Positions 50,809-59,671 of a DNA stretch of 64,000 bases are shown in pieces; the stretch's first letter is position 1, and each line of letters starts with the position of its first letter. This DNA is from Micromonospora sp045209745 (lineage in GTDB: Bacteria; Actinomycetota; Actinomycetes; Mycobacteriales; Micromonosporaceae), in assembly GCF_045209745.1 (NCBI RefSeq), contig NZ_CP109273.1, positions 4,960,001 through 5,024,000 of the forward strand, in the 5' to 3' direction. The notes beneath the pieces are model-generated. The model searched no databases, was not told where the DNA came from, and saw only the letters and a list, made by a program, of their open reading frames with translations. The position numbers and the translations under genes were made by a program.

Positions 50809-51714
50809 ATGGCAACATTGCCGCACACGAGACCCAGGAACCGGCGGCTGGTGTCGCGCAACACGGTCGCCGGCTGGTCGTTCATCCTTCCCAACTTCGT
50901 CGGCTTCGCCGTGCTCACCCTGCTACCCGTCGCCGTGCTGTTCTACGTGGCCTTCACCAACTGGAACGTCTTCGGGGTGGCCGAGTGGACCGGCACCGCC
51001 AACTTCCGGCGAATGTGGGATGACGCGAGCTTCTGGACCGCACTGCGCAACACCGTCTACTACACCGTCTTCCACATCCCGCTGACCCTCGTCGCGTCAC
51101 TCGGGCTGGCGCTGCTGCTCAACCGCAAACTGCGCGGCGTGCGGTTCTTCCGCACCGTCGCCTTCTTCCCCTACATCACCTCGATCGTGGCGATCGCGGT
51201 CGTGTGGAACCAGCTCTTCAGTCCGGAGTACGGCCCGATCAACGCTCTCCTCGGTGCCGTCGGGGTGGACAATGCGCCGGGCTGGACCGCATCGTCGACC
51301 TGGTCGATGCCGGCGGTCATCATCGTCGGCACCTGGCGCTACATGGGCTATTACATGCTGCTGTTCCTGGCTGGCCTGCAGACCATCCCGGCCCAGCTCT
51401 ACGAGGCGGCGGAGACCGACGGCGCCACACCGTGGCAGCGGTTCGTGCACGTGACCCTCCCCGGCTTACGACACACCACCTTCTTCGTCACCGTGCTGCT
51501 CACCATCGAAAGTTTCAAGGTCTTCGACCTCATCCTCGTGATGACCGGCGGCGGACCCGGCCAGTCGACACTGGTGCTCTCGCAGTACATCTACCAGAAG
51601 GGCTTCGAGGAGAACCAGTTCGGCTACGCCTCGGCGGTCTCCATCGTCCTGTTCGCCATCTGCTTCAGCATCACGGTCATCCAGTTCATGGTCAACAAGC
51701 GGAGGAACAGCTGA
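50809..51714 (+). CDS. CUT1 ABC transporter permease (MalF-type)
   Basis: This 301-residue membrane protein has six predicted helices and the ABC permease EAA loop (YEAAETDGATPWQRFVHVTL, G-x9-P-like), which docks the ATPase. The start LPHTRPRNRRLVSRNTVAGW and ILPNFVGFAVLTLLPVAVLF are typical for the first permease of sugar importers. It forms the channel with the next gene product. The stop codon overlaps the next ATG (TGATG). Confidence 0.94.
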   Translation: MATLPHTRPRNRRLVSRNTVAGWSFILPNFVGFAVLTLLPVAVLFYVAFTNWNVFGVAEWTGTANFRRMWDDASFWTALRNTVYYTVFHIPLTLVASLGLALLLNRKLRGVRFFRTVAFFPYITSIVAIAVVWNQLFSPEYGPINALLGAVGVDNAPGWTASSTWSMPAVIIVGTWRYMGYYMLLFLAGLQTIPAQLYEAAETDGATPWQRFVHVTLPGLRHTTFFVTVLLTIESFKVFDLILVMTGGGPGQSTLVLSQYIYQKGFEENQFGYASAVSIVLFAICFSITVIQFMVNKRRNS

Positions 51715-52610
51715 TGACCGCGACCGACCTCTCCCTGCCTGCCCCGGCCGTCGCCGCGCCCGACAACCGCAGCGCGCCCGGCCGACCGGTCCGGTCCCGG
51801 GGCTGGCGGCTCGTCGGGTACGCCGCCCTCGTGCTCGCGGCGGCCGGGCTGCTGCTGCCGTTCTACTGGATGGTGGTGGCGTCGTTGAAGACCAACAGCG
51901 ACGTCTTCACCATCCCGATCACCTGGCTCCCCGATCCCGTGGTGTGGCGAAACTACCTCGACATCTGGCAGCGCTCGGACATGACGACGTGGCTGGGGAA
52001 CACGCTGCTGCTGTCGGGGGTCGTCACCCTCCTACAGGTGGTGACCGGCAGCTTCGCCGCCTACGGCTTCGCCCGGGTCCGCTTTCCCGGCCGCAATGCG
52101 CTCTTCCTGGCGTACGTCGGGACGATCGCGGTGCCCTGGCAGTCGTACATGATCCCGCAGTTCATCCTGATGTCGAAGCTGCAGTTGTCGAACACGCTGT
52201 GGTCGATCGTCGCGCTGCAGGCGTTCGGCGCGTTCGGCGTGTTCCTGATGAAGCAGTTCTACGAGACGATCCCCGAGGAACTCAGCGAAGCGGCGCGGGT
52301 GGACGGGCTCAGCGAGTTCGGCATCTACCGACGGATCATGCTGCCGCTGTCCCGACCGGCGCTGGCCAGCCTGGGCCTGCTGACGTTCGTGACCACCTGG
52401 AACGACTACCTCGGCCCACTGATCTACCTGCGCAGTCCGGAGCTGCGCACCATCCAGTTGGGGTTGAACACCTTCATCTCCCAGTACAACGCCGAGTACG
52501 CGCTGATCATGACGGGCTCGGTGCTGTCCGTGCTGCCGGTCGCGGTCATCTTCCTGCTCGGCCAGCGCTACTTCATCGAGGGCATCGCCTCGACCGGACT
52601 GAAGGGCTGA
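51714..52610 (+). CDS. CUT1 ABC transporter permease (MalG-type)
   Basis: This 298-residue permease has six helices and the EAA loop SEAARVDGLSEFGIYRRIML. PFYWMVVASLKTNSDVF after the first helix and VTTWNDYLGPLIYL near helix 5 are hallmarks of MalG-like proteins. It pairs with the preceding permease. I chose ATG 51714 because it overlaps the previous stop (TGATG) and gives a normal-length protein; the frame is open upstream to 51204 in antisense-like sequence. Confidence 0.94.
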   Translation: MTATDLSLPAPAVAAPDNRSAPGRPVRSRGWRLVGYAALVLAAAGLLLPFYWMVVASLKTNSDVFTIPITWLPDPVVWRNYLDIWQRSDMTTWLGNTLLLSGVVTLLQVVTGSFAAYGFARVRFPGRNALFLAYVGTIAVPWQSYMIPQFILMSKLQLSNTLWSIVALQAFGAFGVFLMKQFYETIPEELSEAARVDGLSEFGIYRRIMLPLSRPALASLGLLTFVTTWNDYLGPLIYLRSPELRTIQLGLNTFISQYNAEYALIMTGSVLSVLPVAVIFLLGQRYFIEGIASTGLKG

Positions 52611-52615
52611 GGCCC

Positions 52616-53329
52616 ATGCGTTCGCGCCACGACACCATCACCGCCGTCTTCGACGGGTTCTACGTCGCGCTCGTCAGCAACCTGCTGCTGGTGCTCGGTT
52701 GCCTGCCACTGGTGACGCTCGCGTTCACCACCGAGGCGGCGCGCTCCTGGCCGCTGTACGCGCTCACCGCCCCGCTCTGCGCGCCGGGGCTCTGTGCGGT
52801 CTTCGCGGTCATGTCCGCCTACTCCGCCGGCGACTCCGGCGGGGTGCTGCGCACCTACGGCCGCGCCTGGCGAGCCACTGCCCGGCCGGCGATGCTCTGG
52901 ACGGCGGCGGCCATGGCCGCCCTGGTCGTGCTCGCCGTCGACGCCCGCGCCGCGTGGGGCCACCGGGTCGGGGCACTCGCCCTGCCGGTGCTGGCGGCCC
53001 TGATCGTCCTCACCGTCGCGACCACGCTGCTCGGGTTGGTGACCGTCGCCGAGCGGCCCACCGCGCCGCTGCGCGAGGTGGCTCGCGCCTGCGTGTATCT
53101 GGCGGTGCGCCGGTGGTACCTCACCGCCGCGTCGCTGCTCGTGCTCGCGCTGCTCGCCCAGATTCTGGCGGCCCGCCCCGCGATCGCGCTCGGTCTCGCC
53201 GCCGCGCCACTGCTCTACGTCGTTTGGGCCAACAGCCGATTCACCATGCGCGCCGCCCTCGACCGGCCGGCGACCGCACCCCGAGCCCCGGAACACCACG
53301 TGCCGGCCACCGAGCCGGGACGCCGATGA
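52616..53329 (+). CDS. DUF624 (YesL-like) membrane protein
   Basis: This 237-residue protein has five hydrophobic helices. The first segment FDGFYVALVSNLLLVLGCLP and the following TAPLCAPGLCAVFAVMSAYS fit DUF624, a family almost always found with CUT1 transporters of pectin and rhamnogalacturonan oligosaccharides (as YesL in Bacillus). Its exact role is unknown. It begins 5 bp after the permease gene and belongs to the same operon. Confidence 0.75.
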   Translation: MRSRHDTITAVFDGFYVALVSNLLLVLGCLPLVTLAFTTEAARSWPLYALTAPLCAPGLCAVFAVMSAYSAGDSGGVLRTYGRAWRATARPAMLWTAAAMAALVVLAVDARAAWGHRVGALALPVLAALIVLTVATTLLGLVTVAERPTAPLREVARACVYLAVRRWYLTAASLLVLALLAQILAARPAIALGLAAAPLLYVVWANSRFTMRAALDRPATAPRAPEHHVPATEPGRR

Positions 53330-53375
53330 CACACCTGCCCGGCACCGACCGGACACACGAGGGAGAACAGCATCC

Positions 53376-54560
53376 ATGACGGCGACCGACGTCCGTCCCA
53401 GCTCCGACGCAGAAGCCACGGCCGCCGCGGTGGCCGCCGCGATACGTATCGTCGACGCGAACATCGTCACCTTCGGCGACCGGTACCCCGGGGACACCAC
53501 CGACGCCAACCGCTACCTGCTCCGGCCACCGAGTGCTGGCCAGCCCGAGGGCGCCAACGTCGGCTGGACCACCAGCTTCTGGCCGGGCATGCTCTGGCTG
53601 GCACACGACCTGACCGGTGACGATCGCTACCTGCGGGCCGCGGTGTCACACGTGGACAGCTTCGCGGCCCGGATGACCGGCGGCATCGACCTGGACACCC
53701 ACGATCTCGGGTTCCTCTACACCCTCTCCTGCGTCACCCCGGCTCGTCGTACCGGCGACCCGCGGGCCCGAGACGCGGCTCTCGCCGCCGCCGACCACCT
53801 GATGACGCGTGTCCTCGAACCCGCCGGGATCATTCAGGCCTGGGGCGACCTGAACGACCCCCGCCAACGCGGCCGCACGATCATCGACAGCCTCATGAAC
53901 ACGCCGCTGCTCTTCTGGGCCAGCCAGACCACCGGCGACGACCGCTACGCCGCCGCGGCCCGCCGGCACACCGCTCAACTGCGCCAGCACATCCTGCGTC
54001 CGGACGGCACCACCTTCCACACCTTCTACTGGGACACGGTCAGCGGTGCCCCACTGCGTGGGGAGACCGAACAGGGCCACGCCGACCACTCCTGCTGGGC
54101 CCGGGGGCAGGCCTGGGGTATCTACGGCTTCAGCCTCAACCACCGGCACCTCGGCGACCCCGCGCTGCTCGCCGCCGCCAGGACCTGCGCCGACCACTTC
54201 CTCGCCTGCCTGCCCGACGACCGCGTCGCGTACTGGGATCTGGAGTTCGGCGACGGCAGCGGTCAGGAGCGGGACAGCTCGGCCGCGGCCATCGCCGCCT
54301 GTGGCCTGGTCGAACTGGCAGACGGCCTCACCGACACGGCCAGCGCCGACCGGTACCGCAGGGCCGCCGCCGAGATCCTGCGCTCGCTCATCGACCACTA
54401 CTCCACCGACGGCCATCCGGTCTCGAACGCGCTGATCCTGCACGGCGTCTACGACAAGCCCAAGGGCGTCGGCGTCGACGAGGGAACCCTGTGGGGCGAC
54501 TACTTCTACCTGGAAGCCCTCACCCGCGCCACCATTCCGGGCTGGGCCAGCCCCTGGTGA
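53376..54560 (+). CDS. GH88 unsaturated glucuronyl hydrolase-like enzyme
   Basis: This 394-residue alpha/alpha-barrel enzyme has the GH88 blocks NVGWTTSFWPGMLWLAHDLT, DTHDLGFLYTLSC (with the first catalytic Asp), GRTIIDSLMNTPLLFWAS (second Asp), QGHADHSCWARGQAWGIYGF and KGVGVDEGTLWGDYFYLEAL. It hydrates and cleaves the unsaturated uronic acid left at the end of oligosaccharides by polysaccharide lyases, releasing 4-deoxy-5-keto-uronate. There is no signal peptide, so it acts in the cytoplasm on imported oligosaccharides. It follows the transporter genes, 46 bp after DUF624. Confidence 0.92.
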   Translation: MTATDVRPSSDAEATAAAVAAAIRIVDANIVTFGDRYPGDTTDANRYLLRPPSAGQPEGANVGWTTSFWPGMLWLAHDLTGDDRYLRAAVSHVDSFAARMTGGIDLDTHDLGFLYTLSCVTPARRTGDPRARDAALAAADHLMTRVLEPAGIIQAWGDLNDPRQRGRTIIDSLMNTPLLFWASQTTGDDRYAAAARRHTAQLRQHILRPDGTTFHTFYWDTVSGAPLRGETEQGHADHSCWARGQAWGIYGFSLNHRHLGDPALLAAARTCADHFLACLPDDRVAYWDLEFGDGSGQERDSSAAAIAACGLVELADGLTDTASADRYRRAAAEILRSLIDHYSTDGHPVSNALILHGVYDKPKGVGVDEGTLWGDYFYLEALTRATIPGWASPW

Positions 54561-54603
54561 CCCCGCGACCCACCCGCTCCGCCCCACATCCCGAAAGGTG
54601 ACC

Positions 54604-55428
54604 ATGGACTACCGCTACCACTGCACCATTCCCGCCGCCGACGGCCGGAACACGCTGCCCGTCAATCCCTGCCGGCTGCTCGACTTCACCCTGCTGCGGC
54701 TGTCGGCCGGCGAGTCCTGGACCGGCGAGTCCGGGGACCGGGAGATCCTTGCCGTCATCCTCGGTGGAACGGCCAACTTCACCGTCGCCGGCCGCCACTT
54801 CCCGCAGGTCGGCCAACGTCCGGACGTCTTCTCCGGCAAGCCGCACTCCGTCTACCTCCCGGCCGGCTCCTCGGTGACCGTCGAAGCCGTCACCGCCGTG
54901 GAGATCGCCCTACCGAGCGCGCCCAGTGAGCTGGCCACCGACCCCTATGTCATCGCGCCGGAGCAGGTCGCGGGCGGCCGTTGGGGAGCGGCCAACTTCG
55001 GCCGTACCTACCATCAGATCCTCACCGAGATCTCCCAGCCGGAGCTGCCCGCCCGCCGGCTCATCGTCGGCGAGACCTACACGCCCTCGGGCAACTGGAG
55101 CACCTACCCGCCACACCGGCACAAGGTCGACGACCTGCCCGCCGAGGCCGCACACGAGGAGATGTACTACTACCGGGTCAGCCCGGCGAACGGTTTCGGC
55201 ATCAGCCGGGTCTACACCGACGACGGGTACGAGGAGAACGTCACCATCCGTGACCATGTGATGCAGATGATGCCCGAGGGGTACCACACCGTCGTCAGCG
55301 CACCCGGCTACACCACCTACTTCCTGTGGTTCCTGGCCGGCACACAACGCACCCAGGGCGCACGCGAGGACGCCGGCCTCGCCTGGGTGGGCCAGACCGT
55401 ACCGACCCTGCGGGGCCTGGGCCTGTAG
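54604..55428 (+). CDS. 5-deoxyglucuronate / 5-keto-4-deoxyuronate isomerase (IolB/KduI family)
   Basis: This 274-residue bicupin protein carries the metal-binding pattern STYPPHRHKVDDLPAEAAHE, then EEMYYYRVSPANGFG, SRVYTDDGYEE and PEGYHTVVSAPGYTTYFLWF, as in the IolB/KduI family. In this operon the likely substrate is the 4-deoxy-5-keto-uronate released by the GH88 enzyme, which a KduI-type enzyme isomerises; by sequence the protein looks closer to IolB. The next steps (KduD, Kdg kinase, aldolase) are not in the window. ATG 54604 is preceded by AAAGG; GTG 54598 in the same frame is a weaker option. Last gene of the operon. Confidence 0.85.
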   Translation: MDYRYHCTIPAADGRNTLPVNPCRLLDFTLLRLSAGESWTGESGDREILAVILGGTANFTVAGRHFPQVGQRPDVFSGKPHSVYLPAGSSVTVEAVTAVEIALPSAPSELATDPYVIAPEQVAGGRWGAANFGRTYHQILTEISQPELPARRLIVGETYTPSGNWSTYPPHRHKVDDLPAEAAHEEMYYYRVSPANGFGISRVYTDDGYEENVTIRDHVMQMMPEGYHTVVSAPGYTTYFLWFLAGTQRTQGAREDAGLAWVGQTVPTLRGLGL

Positions 55429-55732
55429 TGACGTCGGTGGAACCCATCGCAACGTCGTCGTCGACCTGGGCGTAGGAACACCACTGGTCACCCGGCGAGT
55501 TTCCCGATGGACAGCGAATCGCACGATGCGAGACGCCACCTTCCGGCAGGTCGCCGGCCTTGCCAACTCCTCGTGGACGTCGTTTCAGTCCTACAGCCAC
55601 CCGGACCGCTACATCCGCACTACAGCTACCTGCTCCGGCTCGACCCGATCCCCGATACGCGGAGCCGTACCGACGCCACCTTCCGCGTGACCAGCTGAAC
55701 CCCGACTGTGACCTACACCGATTGGACATGTC
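55429..55732. other. Intergenic, no gene seen
   Basis: This 304-bp stretch between the isomerase and the GH5 gene has no convincing frame or clear terminator. It should contain the GH5 promoter; I see no strong operator. Confidence 0.45.
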
Positions 55733-57247
55733 ATGACACAGAGGAAGTCGTTCCATGGACACGTATTGCCGAGCACCCGGTTGCGCCGTCTGCTGATCGC
55801 GTTGGTGAGCGCGATGACGGCGATGGTTGGCGTCGTCGTCGTCGCGTCGTCGCCGGCCACTGCCGCGACCAGCCAGTTCCGAGGCATGAACTGGGCCGTG
55901 TTGGGTGACAACTTCAAGACCGGCCCTCTTGTCGTGCAGGGTCTGAGCTCGTCCGACAGCAACGCGACGGTTCGGGCCAAGGCCAATGCCCTCTACGACG
56001 ACATGGCATCCACCATGGGGGTCAACACCGTCCGGCTGCCCATCAACACGCACACGGTGGGGACGGCCTGGTGGGAGGCCTACCGAGGTGCCATCGACGC
56101 GGCCACCGCCCGCGGATTCAAGGTCATCCTGGCGTACTGGGAGGACGGCGCCGCTTCCGGCGGCAGGATCACGAACCTCGCCGCATGGAACGCGATGTGG
56201 TCCACGGTGACCAACACGTACGGCTCGAACACCAACGTCTACTTCGAGCCGATGAACGAGCCGCACGGCTACAGCTCGGCGGAGTGGCGCGACGTCGCGG
56301 CGAACTGGCTGAGCTACCACTACTCGGCGGTGCCCGGCCGGGTGCTCATCGGTGGCACCGGCTTCAGCCAGGACCTGCGCGACATCTGCAACGACACCCG
56401 CTTCAACTCGACCCTGCTGTCCTTCCACTACTACGCGTTCTTCTACGGTGCGATGACCTACGACGCCTTCCGCAGTCACATCCAGACCCGCCTGGGCAAT
56501 TGCGCCTCCCGCGCGGTCGCGACCGAGTTCGGCGCTCCCATGAACGACGGCCGCAACTACGCCGACGCGGGCAGCACCGACAACTTCGTGCGCTACATCC
56601 GCGCGATGGCGCAGGTCATGCGCGACAACCAGATGGGCGGCACCTACTGGCCCGCCCTCGGCGGCAAGCCGGGCACCATCGGATACGACTGGTACTCGAT
56701 GTTCGCCCTCAGCGGCAGCGGCACCAACCTCAACCTGACCGTCCGCAACACCTCCGGCGCCGACCAGATCCGGTACGCGTGGGGCGACACCATCGGCGGC
56801 GGCCCCACGACACCTCCGCCGTCGACGGGGACGTACTACCGGATCACCGTGCGGCACAGCGGCAAGGCCATGGACGTCCAGTCACCGAACACCGACAACG
56901 GTGCGCGTGTCGGCCAGTACACGTACGGCGGCAACGCGTGGCAGCAGTGGCAGTTCCAGGACGGCGGCAGCGGCTACTGGCGCATCATCAGCCGGCACAG
57001 CGGCAAGTGCCTCGACGTGGTCAGCGCGTCGACCGCCGACGGCGCCGAACTCATCCAGTACACCTGTGGCACCGGCGGCAACCAGCAGTTCCAGATGGTC
57101 GCCAACGGCAGCTACTTCCAGCTCCGGGCACGCCACAGCGGCAAATGCGTCGACGTACCGGCCGCGTCGACCGCGGACGGGGTGGTCCTGAAGCAGTATT
57201 CGTGCAACACCGGCACCAACCAGCAGTGGTCCCGCACCGCCGTCTGA
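55733..57247 (+). CDS. Secreted GH5 glycoside hydrolase with ricin-B/CBM13 domain
   Basis: This 504-residue protein has a long signal peptide (LRRLLIALVSAMTAMVGVVV, cleaved near PATA). A GH5-like TIM barrel follows (about 48-345): GVNTVRLPINTHTVG, VIL AYWEDGAA, NVYFEPMNEPHG (acid/base Glu in NEP), LLSFHYYAFFYG and RAVATEFGAPMNDGR (nucleophile Glu in TEFG). A Pro/Thr linker (TTPPPSTG) joins a ricin-type beta-trefoil lectin (about 362-504) with three repeats each containing RHSGK and QxW. It should bind and cleave a plant beta-glucan or related polymer outside the cell. It stands alone after the uronide operon and ends at a hairpin. Confidence 0.9.
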   Translation: MTQRKSFHGHVLPSTRLRRLLIALVSAMTAMVGVVVVASSPATAATSQFRGMNWAVLGDNFKTGPLVVQGLSSSDSNATVRAKANALYDDMASTMGVNTVRLPINTHTVGTAWWEAYRGAIDAATARGFKVILAYWEDGAASGGRITNLAAWNAMWSTVTNTYGSNTNVYFEPMNEPHGYSSAEWRDVAANWLSYHYSAVPGRVLIGGTGFSQDLRDICNDTRFNSTLLSFHYYAFFYGAMTYDAFRSHIQTRLGNCASRAVATEFGAPMNDGRNYADAGSTDNFVRYIRAMAQVMRDNQMGGTYWPALGGKPGTIGYDWYSMFALSGSGTNLNLTVRNTSGADQIRYAWGDTIGGGPTTPPPSTGTYYRITVRHSGKAMDVQSPNTDNGARVGQYTYGGNAWQQWQFQDGGSGYWRIISRHSGKCLDVVSASTADGAELIQYTCGTGGNQQFQMVANGSYFQLRARHSGKCVDVPAASTADGVVLKQYSCNTGTNQQWSRTAV

Positions 57248-57270
57248 CGGTCGTTCCGACGTAACGACCG
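57248..57270. terminator. Hairpin after GH5 gene
   Basis: An 8-bp perfect stem (57248-57255 with 57263-57270) with a 7-nt loop starts at the base after the GH5 stop. It is a plausible intrinsic terminator without a T-run. Confidence 0.5.
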
Positions 57271-57438
57271 ATTCACGATGGCTTTCCCGAGCCGGACAAC
57301 GACGGGTTGCATGTCGGCAATCCGTCGTTGTCTTGGCGGCGGGCGGCTTCGTAGCGTCGCGGCTACGGATCGATGCCCGGTGAGTCGCTGGAGATACCGC
57401 TTGACGCAGAATGGGCAGGGTGAGTCGACCGAGGCTCG

Positions 57439-57579
57439 TCACCTGGACGGCCCTGATCGTGTTCGATCACCGATCATCACTACAGGGCAGCCGGCAGCGA
57501 CTGCGCTGGCAAATCCTGTAGGGGAGTCTTCCACGACGGCGCAGCTTGGAGGGTGTGCGCCAGCGCCGCAGGCTTGCAT
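57439..57579 (-). pseudogene. HAD-superfamily hydrolase, C-terminal fragment
   Basis: The minus strand encodes SCAVVEDSPTGFASAVAAGC then PVVMIGDRTRSGPS. CAVVEDSPTG is the motif IV signature of beta-phosphoglucomutase-like HAD enzymes. The N-terminal catalytic part is absent; sequence to the right is unrelated and the IS3 element begins at 57708. It is a short gene remnant. Confidence 0.55.
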
Positions 57580-57770
57580 AGCAGGCGAGCGTGCGGAGAG
57601 AACTTTCACCGCCGGCATCCCTCCCGGATCCGTTCGGTCGCAACGAGGGCCGGGAGGATCTCTGTGGCGGTGCCGCGCGTCGTGTGGGGTCATTTTCAAC
57701 TGCTGTTTGAGGTTCCCCCTGCGGACCGGACATCCTGAGCCCAGACAGTGGTCTGGGGAAGGATGGCCTG

Positions 57771-58073
57771 GTGCCACGTCCATCGAAGTACCCTGAGCAG
57801 TTCCGTAGGGACGCTGTTGAGCTGGTCCGCTCGTCGGGTCGATCGCTGCGTGAGGTCGGTCAGGAACTCGGCGTCAATCATGAGACGCTGCGGAATTGGG
57901 TGAACGCCGCGAAGACCGCCGTGGCCGGCGGTCGCGGTCGCGGCGAGGTGCCGGTGAGCGCCGACGAGCGTGAGGAGCTGCGTCGGCTGCGTAAGCAGGT
58001 CGCCGAGTTGCAGGTCGAGAAGGAGATCCTGCGCAAGGCGGCCGCCTATTTTGCCAAGGAGATGGGTCGATGA
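57771..58073 (+). CDS. IS3-family transposase OrfA
   Basis: This 100-residue protein is a typical OrfA: KYPEQFRRDAVELVRSSGRS then a helix-turn-helix (LREVGQELGVNHETLRNWV) and a leucine-zipper-like helix (ELRRLRKQVAELQVEKEIL). It binds the IS ends and oligomerises with OrfB. Its stop overlaps the OrfB ATG by four bases, where IS3 elements commonly shift frame to make OrfAB. Confidence 0.92.
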   Translation: MPRPSKYPEQFRRDAVELVRSSGRSLREVGQELGVNHETLRNWVNAAKTAVAGGRGRGEVPVSADEREELRRLRKQVAELQVEKEILRKAAAYFAKEMGR

Positions 58074-58952
58074 CCCTCCGCTACCGGTTCATCTCCGAGC
58101 ACCGCGCCGACTACGGCGTGCAGCGGCTGTGCCGCGTCCTGGCGGTACGACGTCCCGGCTTCTACGAGTGGCTGACCGCGCAGCCGGCCCGTGAGCAGCG
58201 TGCCGCGGCCGAGGACCAGCTCGCCGCCGAGATCGCCGCCATCCACGGCGGGCACCGTGGCGCCTACGGCTCCCCGCGAGTGGCCGTCGAGCTGCGCAGA
58301 CGGGGCCGGCGGGTCAACCGCAAACGGGTCGAGCGGATCATGCGCGAGCGGGGCATCGTCGGGATCACCCGCCGTCGACGCCGCTCGCTGACCCGGCAGG
58401 ACCAGACGGCAGCGCCGGCGCCGGACCTGATCGGGCGGGACTTCACCGCCGACGCCCCCGGGCAACGCCTCGTCGGGGACATCACCTACCTACCCACCGC
58501 TGAGGGCTGGCTCTACCTGGCCACCACCATCGACCTGCACACCCGCGAAGTCATCGGCCACGCCATGGCCGCACACATGCGCGCGCACCTCGTCGCCGAC
58601 GCCGTCACCCTCGCCCACCAACGCGGCCTGGTCGACCCCGGCAGCGATCTTCCACTCCGACCGCGGGCAGTACACCTCTACCGAGTTCCGCACCACCCTG
58701 ACCAGGCTGAACATGCGGCCGTCGATGGGACGGGTCGGCTCCTGCTACGACAACGCCGTCACCGAATCGTTCTTCGCCACCCTCAAAGCCGAGATCGGCA
58801 CCCGCGTCTGGGCCACCCGAGCCGACGCCCGACGAGACGTCTTCGCCTACCTCACCTACTACAACCACAACCGTCTACACTCGACACTCAACCACCGCAC
58901 GCCCCACGAGACGCGCGCCTGCTACCGTCAAACCCACGCCCTCGCGGCATGA
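58070..58952 (+). pseudogene. IS3-family transposase OrfB, frameshifted
   Basis: The first frame has FISEHRADYGVQRLCRVLAV, HRGAYGSPRVAVELRRRG and LVGDITYLPTAEGWLYLATT (first Asp of the DDE triad). After RGLVDPGS the correct reading moves to another frame: IFHSDRGQYTSTEFR (second Asp), GSCYDNAVTESFFATLKAEI (catalytic Glu) and YYNHNRLHSTLNHRTP. One extra base near 58643 explains it; the length is 1 nt above a multiple of three. Confidence 0.85.
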
Positions 58953-59164
58953 AACCCTGGTGTCCGGTCCCGGGGTGGAACCTCAGAACATCCGCTCATG
59001 GCCGCTGACAGCGCGTCGGGGGCGACCGGAGCCGAGATGAGGGCGGCGATCCTGGGATCGGCTTGGCTGGATCAGCCTGGATGTGACCACCACGCGACTT
59101 CGATCACAACCCGCCACAACCGAAACGGGTCTCGGGCCACTCATAGTTTTGTGGGGAGGCCGGG

Positions 59165-59671
59165 TTGCGGAGTGAACGAGAGTACGTCGAGTACGTGCAG
59201 GCACGCATGTCGTGGCTGCGACGGCTGGCATACCGACTGTGCGGGCAGTGGTCGGCCGCTGACGACCTGGTGCAGGAGTGCCTCGTCGCGCTGTACCGGC
59301 ATTGGCGGAAGGCGTCGGCGGCGGACTCGCTCGACGCCTACGTCCGGACGATGCTGGTGCACGCCTACCTGGCGGAGCGGGAGCGGTCCTGGAACCGCCG
59401 GGTCCGGCCCCTGGCCGACGTGATCGGGCCCTCGACGGCGCCGCTGGCCGGCGCCGAACACCGCGTAGACCTGCTGGCTGCGCTCACGAAGCTGTCCCGC
59501 GGGCAGCGGGCGGTGCTGGTCCTGCGTTACTGGGAGGACCTCGACGTCGCGCAGACCGCGGCGGCGTTGGGCTGCTCGACCGGGAACGTCAAGAGCCAGA
59601 CCTCGCACGCCATCGCGGCGCTGCGCCGCCTACTGCCGAACTACGTTCCAGGAGGGTCGAACACGCCATGA
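59165..59671 (+). CDS. SigE-family RNA polymerase sigma factor
   Basis: This 168-residue ECF-like sigma factor has region 2 (about 10-75: RMSWLRRLAYRLCGQWSAAD, DLVQECLVALYRHWRKA) and region 4 (about 108-160: LTKLSRGQRAVLVLRYWEDL, DVAQTAAALGCSTGNVKSQT). The layout fits the actinobacterial SigE-like group (TIGR02983). TTG 59165 has GGGGAGG 7 nt upstream and is the natural start. The stop overlaps the next gene's ATG (ATGA), so the membrane propeller protein is its likely partner or anti-sigma. Confidence 0.9.
   Translation: MRSEREYVEYVQARMSWLRRLAYRLCGQWSAADDLVQECLVALYRHWRKASAADSLDAYVRTMLVHAYLAERERSWNRRVRPLADVIGPSTAPLAGAEHRVDLLAALTKLSRGQRAVLVLRYWEDLDVAQTAAALGCSTGNVKSQTSHAIAALRRLLPNYVPGGSNTP

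Larger units (their letters stand above)
57708..58984. mobile_element. IS3-family insertion sequence
   Basis: The element carries overlapping orfA and orfB genes between inverted repeats: TGAGGTTCCCCCTGCGGACC at 57708, and at 58984 reading inward TGAGGTTCCACCCCGGGACC, both followed by GGACA. About 23 of 27 positions agree. No 3-4 bp target duplication is obvious. orfB has a single-base frameshift, so transposition in cis is doubtful. Confidence 0.8.

Noticed and set aside
55507..55698. 63-codon frame between the isomerase and GH5 genes
   Set aside because: No ribosome-binding site, no motif, and its composition is typical of spurious frames.
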